Shown: in pieces, positions 61,764-64,000 of the stretch
Layout of the letters: each line of letters begins with the position of its first letter
Position numbering within the stretch: position 1 is the first letter of the stretch
Source of the DNA: Poronia punctata
Taxonomy: Eukaryota; Ascomycota; Sordariomycetes; Xylariales; Xylariaceae
Direction: 5' to 3'
Assembly (NCBI GenBank): GCA_022579005.1
Contig: MU401488.1
Coordinates: 1-64,000 of the forward strand
Length of the DNA: 64,000 nucleotides
The notes under the pieces: model-generated
What the model saw: only the letters and a program-made list of their open reading frames with translations
What the model was told of the DNA's origin: nothing
Databases searched by the model: none
Made by a program: the position numbers and the translations under genes

Positions 61764-62995
61764 ATGAGGGTACTGACAGTGGTTGGACGCTGTTCGCAGC
61801 TCCCGGCGTTTTACAAGTTCACCATCTTTGGCGTTTTGGTGTTGATACTCATCGGTAAGTACACTTACCTGACACGCTGATGGCGTTACCTATTGAAACT
61901 AGGGGCCCGCGCTACGCTACGTGACGTCTCTTTACGGGGCAAAGCTGACGCGTGGTGTGTGTTCCGCCCATCTATTGTAGCCACGATTCATACAGGTCCT
62001 GTCGACTTTAGGGATCATTGGGATAAGCTCCGACGGCCCAAGAAAGATGGCCTGGCAAACGGCATTCCTCTCCGAGTCATGCTCATGGGCGCCTCGATGA
62101 CGCTGGGTGAACATTCGACGGGTGAGAGGGGTTTCCGTAAACAACTCCGCGACTGGATCGTGGAACAGGGGAACGAGGTAAACTATGTCGGTCAGGTAGG
62201 TTCATCTATCCCTTCGAAATAGCCCAAGCTCCAATCCAGTCTCTGGAAGCAACTGGTTGCTCCCCAGCCATATTCATCATCACCCGAATCCCTGAATCGG
62301 CTTGTCCCTATGCTGATTATCAATTCTGGCAGAACCGGTACGGCGATTTCCTCGACAATGACGTGCAAGCCTTTGGCGCACAGCCTATCAAGCCGACGCT
62401 CGACCGCTGTAAAGACATCGTGCCCCAGACCCAGCCGAATCTCATTCTGATCAACGCGGGTTCGAGCGATTGTTTCCAACCCCAACATTGGGGCTCCTCG
62501 CTAGTCTTTGTAAAGATGCGTGAGCTGGTGGATTACGTGTTGGAAGCCTCCCCCCGCGCAACCGTCATCATGTCGACCGTCATTACCAGTCCGTGGCCCA
62601 ACGTCGAGGACTGCGTCAGGTCGGTGAATGCGCAGATCCGCCAGGTTGCCCATGACCTGATCCGTGAGGGCAAGCCCGTTGTCTTGGCAGAAATGCACCA
62701 TGATCAAGGGCTGCCGAATCGCGTGGAGAAGAAGCATATCGGCAAGGATAATATGCATCCCATCGACGAAGGCTACTTCATCATGGGTGACATCTTCATC
62801 GAGGCCATCCGTGAGGTCGAAGAAAAGGGGTTCCTCAAACCACCGGTGAATAATGGTATCGCTTACGACGGTGAAGCCGAACGGCACGCCGAAGAAAACA
62901 AGAGCGACAAGCAAGTTGAAGAAAACAAACCGGAAGAACAGAAGAAGAAGGAGGAGGAGGATAAAAAGGCTGCAAGAAGGAGACGACAATGGTGA
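61764..62995 (+). CDS. Membrane-anchored SGNH/GDSL-type hydrolase
   Basis: Three exons, 61,764-61,854, 61,903-62,195 and 62,333-62,995, give 348 aa. One N-terminal hydrophobic segment (FTIFGVLVLILIG) is a signal anchor or signal peptide. The SGNH blocks are: block I GASMTLG with nucleophile Ser95, block III NAGSSD at 169-174, and block V D267-N-M-H270 followed by P. The layout fits the acetylxylan esterase-like (CE3-like) branch of secreted fungal esterases. The Asp of the classic GDS is Ala here. Intron 1 is only 48 nt; an alternative in-frame acceptor at 61,980 would remove 26 residues. The C-terminus is a highly charged Lys/Glu tail with a basic end (RRRRQW), which is unusual for a secreted enzyme. 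The substrate is unknown. Confidence 0.85.
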
Positions 62996-63650
62996 GAAAC
63001 AATACTAGAGATCTAATGGCTCATTTATTGGTCTCTCCCCGGGGGTGGAGTTAACACGCAAGACCCTTTAAGAGGACGAGATGAGATGGACGACTTCAAA
63101 GTTTCTTAAGATCTTTGACATGAATGATAGAGCATCGAAACTCGATGCAAGATAACGGGTCTAGATGCTGTCTGTCCGAAAGGAGACACCGGAAGTGTTT
63201 GATAGTGTACTGATAGATGACTAGAACATTTTTTGACATTATTATAATTACTATTTACGACTGCATTCGGAAGTTAAACCCGTCGTGGGGGAGATATAGT
63301 ACTACTGTTTATTAAGCGAGTATATGTGATGCGAGTAGGTAAGGTAGTAAGTAGTACAGCCATCTTGTGCAACTTTACATCCGCCACACAACCATCTTAC
63401 AAAGAAAAATTTGCGGTACGCTACATACTTCCATCTGCTTTTCCTCCGCTATCAAGATATCAATCATTTGTTTCGCAGCCAAAATCTGCTCTCATTAGTG
63501 TAGCGGCTGGTTCGAAGTCGAGGTCTTAAACTCTTCCGCCCTATCCTCACACCTTTCGAAATCATCTGGTTTTCTTTTTCTTTCAGTCTGGTTTCAGGGC
63601 TCTCTTTTTGACAAAAGAGTCAGTCGTGTCGTGTCGTGTCGTGTCGTGTT
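62996..63650. other. Intergenic region between convergent SGNH and Cys-rich genes
   Basis: About 650 bp for two 3' UTRs. A CGTGT pentamer repeat, listed separately, touches the stop codon of the right-hand gene. Confidence 0.55.
63625..63649. repeat. CGTGT pentamer, five copies
   Basis: Five exact CGTGT units end one base before the stop codon of the Cys-rich gene (63,651-63,653, minus strand), so they start its 3' UTR. Confidence 0.95.
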
Positions 63651-63998
63651 TTAAGAAGTCGGATTCGTAACAGAAGACCCAGTAGCCCGGGGCAAGTCAG
63701 GACATCCGATCAGACAAGTCTCGAGACAAGTGGCGATAGCTACGAAGTCAATCCCTTTGATACACTTGTTAGTGCATCCACACGGGACAGTCGGGATGGA
63801 TGTAGGAGTAGTAGGTACCTGACGCTTATCGAATATTCCCGTGCCAGATTCGAAGGCAGACTTGCAAGCAGACTTGCAGCTAAACGAACCCTGCGAGACA
63901 CCAAACACGATCCCGGCGTTCTGGAACCGGCCCTCGCATCCGTAAACGCAGGCATCGTAGCCGCTCGCGCCGCTGCCGATGGCGGGGACGTCGGGTGA
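63651..63998 (-). CDS. Cys-rich probably secreted protein, N-terminus outside the window
   Basis: 115 residues are visible, with the stop at 63,651 and the start beyond the right edge. Two similar Cys modules can be read: C-VYG-C..C-KSA-C with a 19-residue spacer, and C-G-C-TNK-C..C-LET-C-LIG-C with a 12-residue spacer. They are joined by FDKRQVPTTPT; the KR could be a Kex2-type dibasic site. Twin CxxxC helical hairpins are common in small secreted fungal proteins. A GTACCT donor and an AACAAG branch-like site inside the second module could define a short intron, but its use would delete this module and end the protein soon after, so I prefer the unspliced reading. I recognise no named family. 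Confidence 0.6.
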   Translation of the reverse strand, partial: SPDVPAIGSGASGYDACVYGCEGRFQNAGIVFGVSQGSFSCKSACKSAFESGTGIFDKRQVPTTPTSIPTVPCGCTNKCIKGIDFVAIATCLETCLIGCPDLPRATGSSVTNPTS

Positions 63999-64000
63999 TA

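Noticed and set aside
1..64000. CRISPR arrays, prophages or bacterial operons
   Set aside because: Introns, eukaryotic gene families and RIP-like decay show fungal nuclear DNA, and no regularly spaced repeat array was seen.

Overview
The window comes from a filamentous ascomycete (Pezizomycotina, most likely Sordariomycetes). The evidence is short spliceosomal introns of about 50-140 nt with GTAAGT-like donors and CTAAC-like branch sites, a cerato-platanin, a short-type heme-thiolate peroxygenase, a NIMA kinase with a long C-terminal tail, and a fully AT-converted block that looks like repeat-induced point mutation (RIP). The class-level placement is inference from gene families. No ribosomal gene or other phylogenetic marker is present.

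Layout. Positions 1 to about 8,450 are extremely AT-rich and contain no credible gene. They look like heavily mutated repeats, and a 60-bp tandem repeat survives inside. A sharp boundary at about 8,450 leads into GC-balanced DNA. Next come a secreted CBM18 protein with a bacterial-type cell-wall hydrolase-like domain (10,338-11,101, +), a DHA1-type MFS transporter (12,973-14,523, -), a 4.6-kb stretch with only a possible gene relic, a four-helix membrane protein (19,151-20,103, +), a PA/TM/RING-H2 ubiquitin ligase (22,326-24,989, +), an MFSD10-like MFS transporter (25,741-27,164, -), a short unspecific peroxygenase (29,569-30,824, +), a small two-helix membrane protein (31,896-32,487, +), a MATE transporter (33,768-35,303, +) and a cerato-platanin (35,576-36,075, -).

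From 36 to 39 kb the DNA is intergenic, with a 408-bp MITE flanked by TA. A giant coiled-coil protein gene follows (39,148 to about 46,774, -). After that come a doubtful small gene (48,535-49,108, -), an assembly gap inside G/C homopolymers (about 49,671-49,847), a Mid2-like mucin-type membrane protein (50,664-51,557, -), a NIMA-family kinase (54,991-57,276, -), an ankyrin/two-BTB protein (58,644-60,636, +), a membrane-anchored SGNH hydrolase (61,764-62,995, +) and the C-terminal part of a Cys-rich probably secreted protein at the right edge (63,651-63,998, -).

There is no obvious biosynthetic cluster. The genes divide into a secreted/surface set (CBM18 hydrolase, peroxygenase, cerato-platanin, Mid2-like, Cys-rich protein), a transport set (two MFS, one MATE) and a housekeeping set (NIMA kinase, RING ligase, BTB adaptor, coiled-coil scaffold). 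Most intron-containing genes were rebuilt by joining frames across canonical GT..AG introns. Exon coordinates are given in each entry and have no transcript support.
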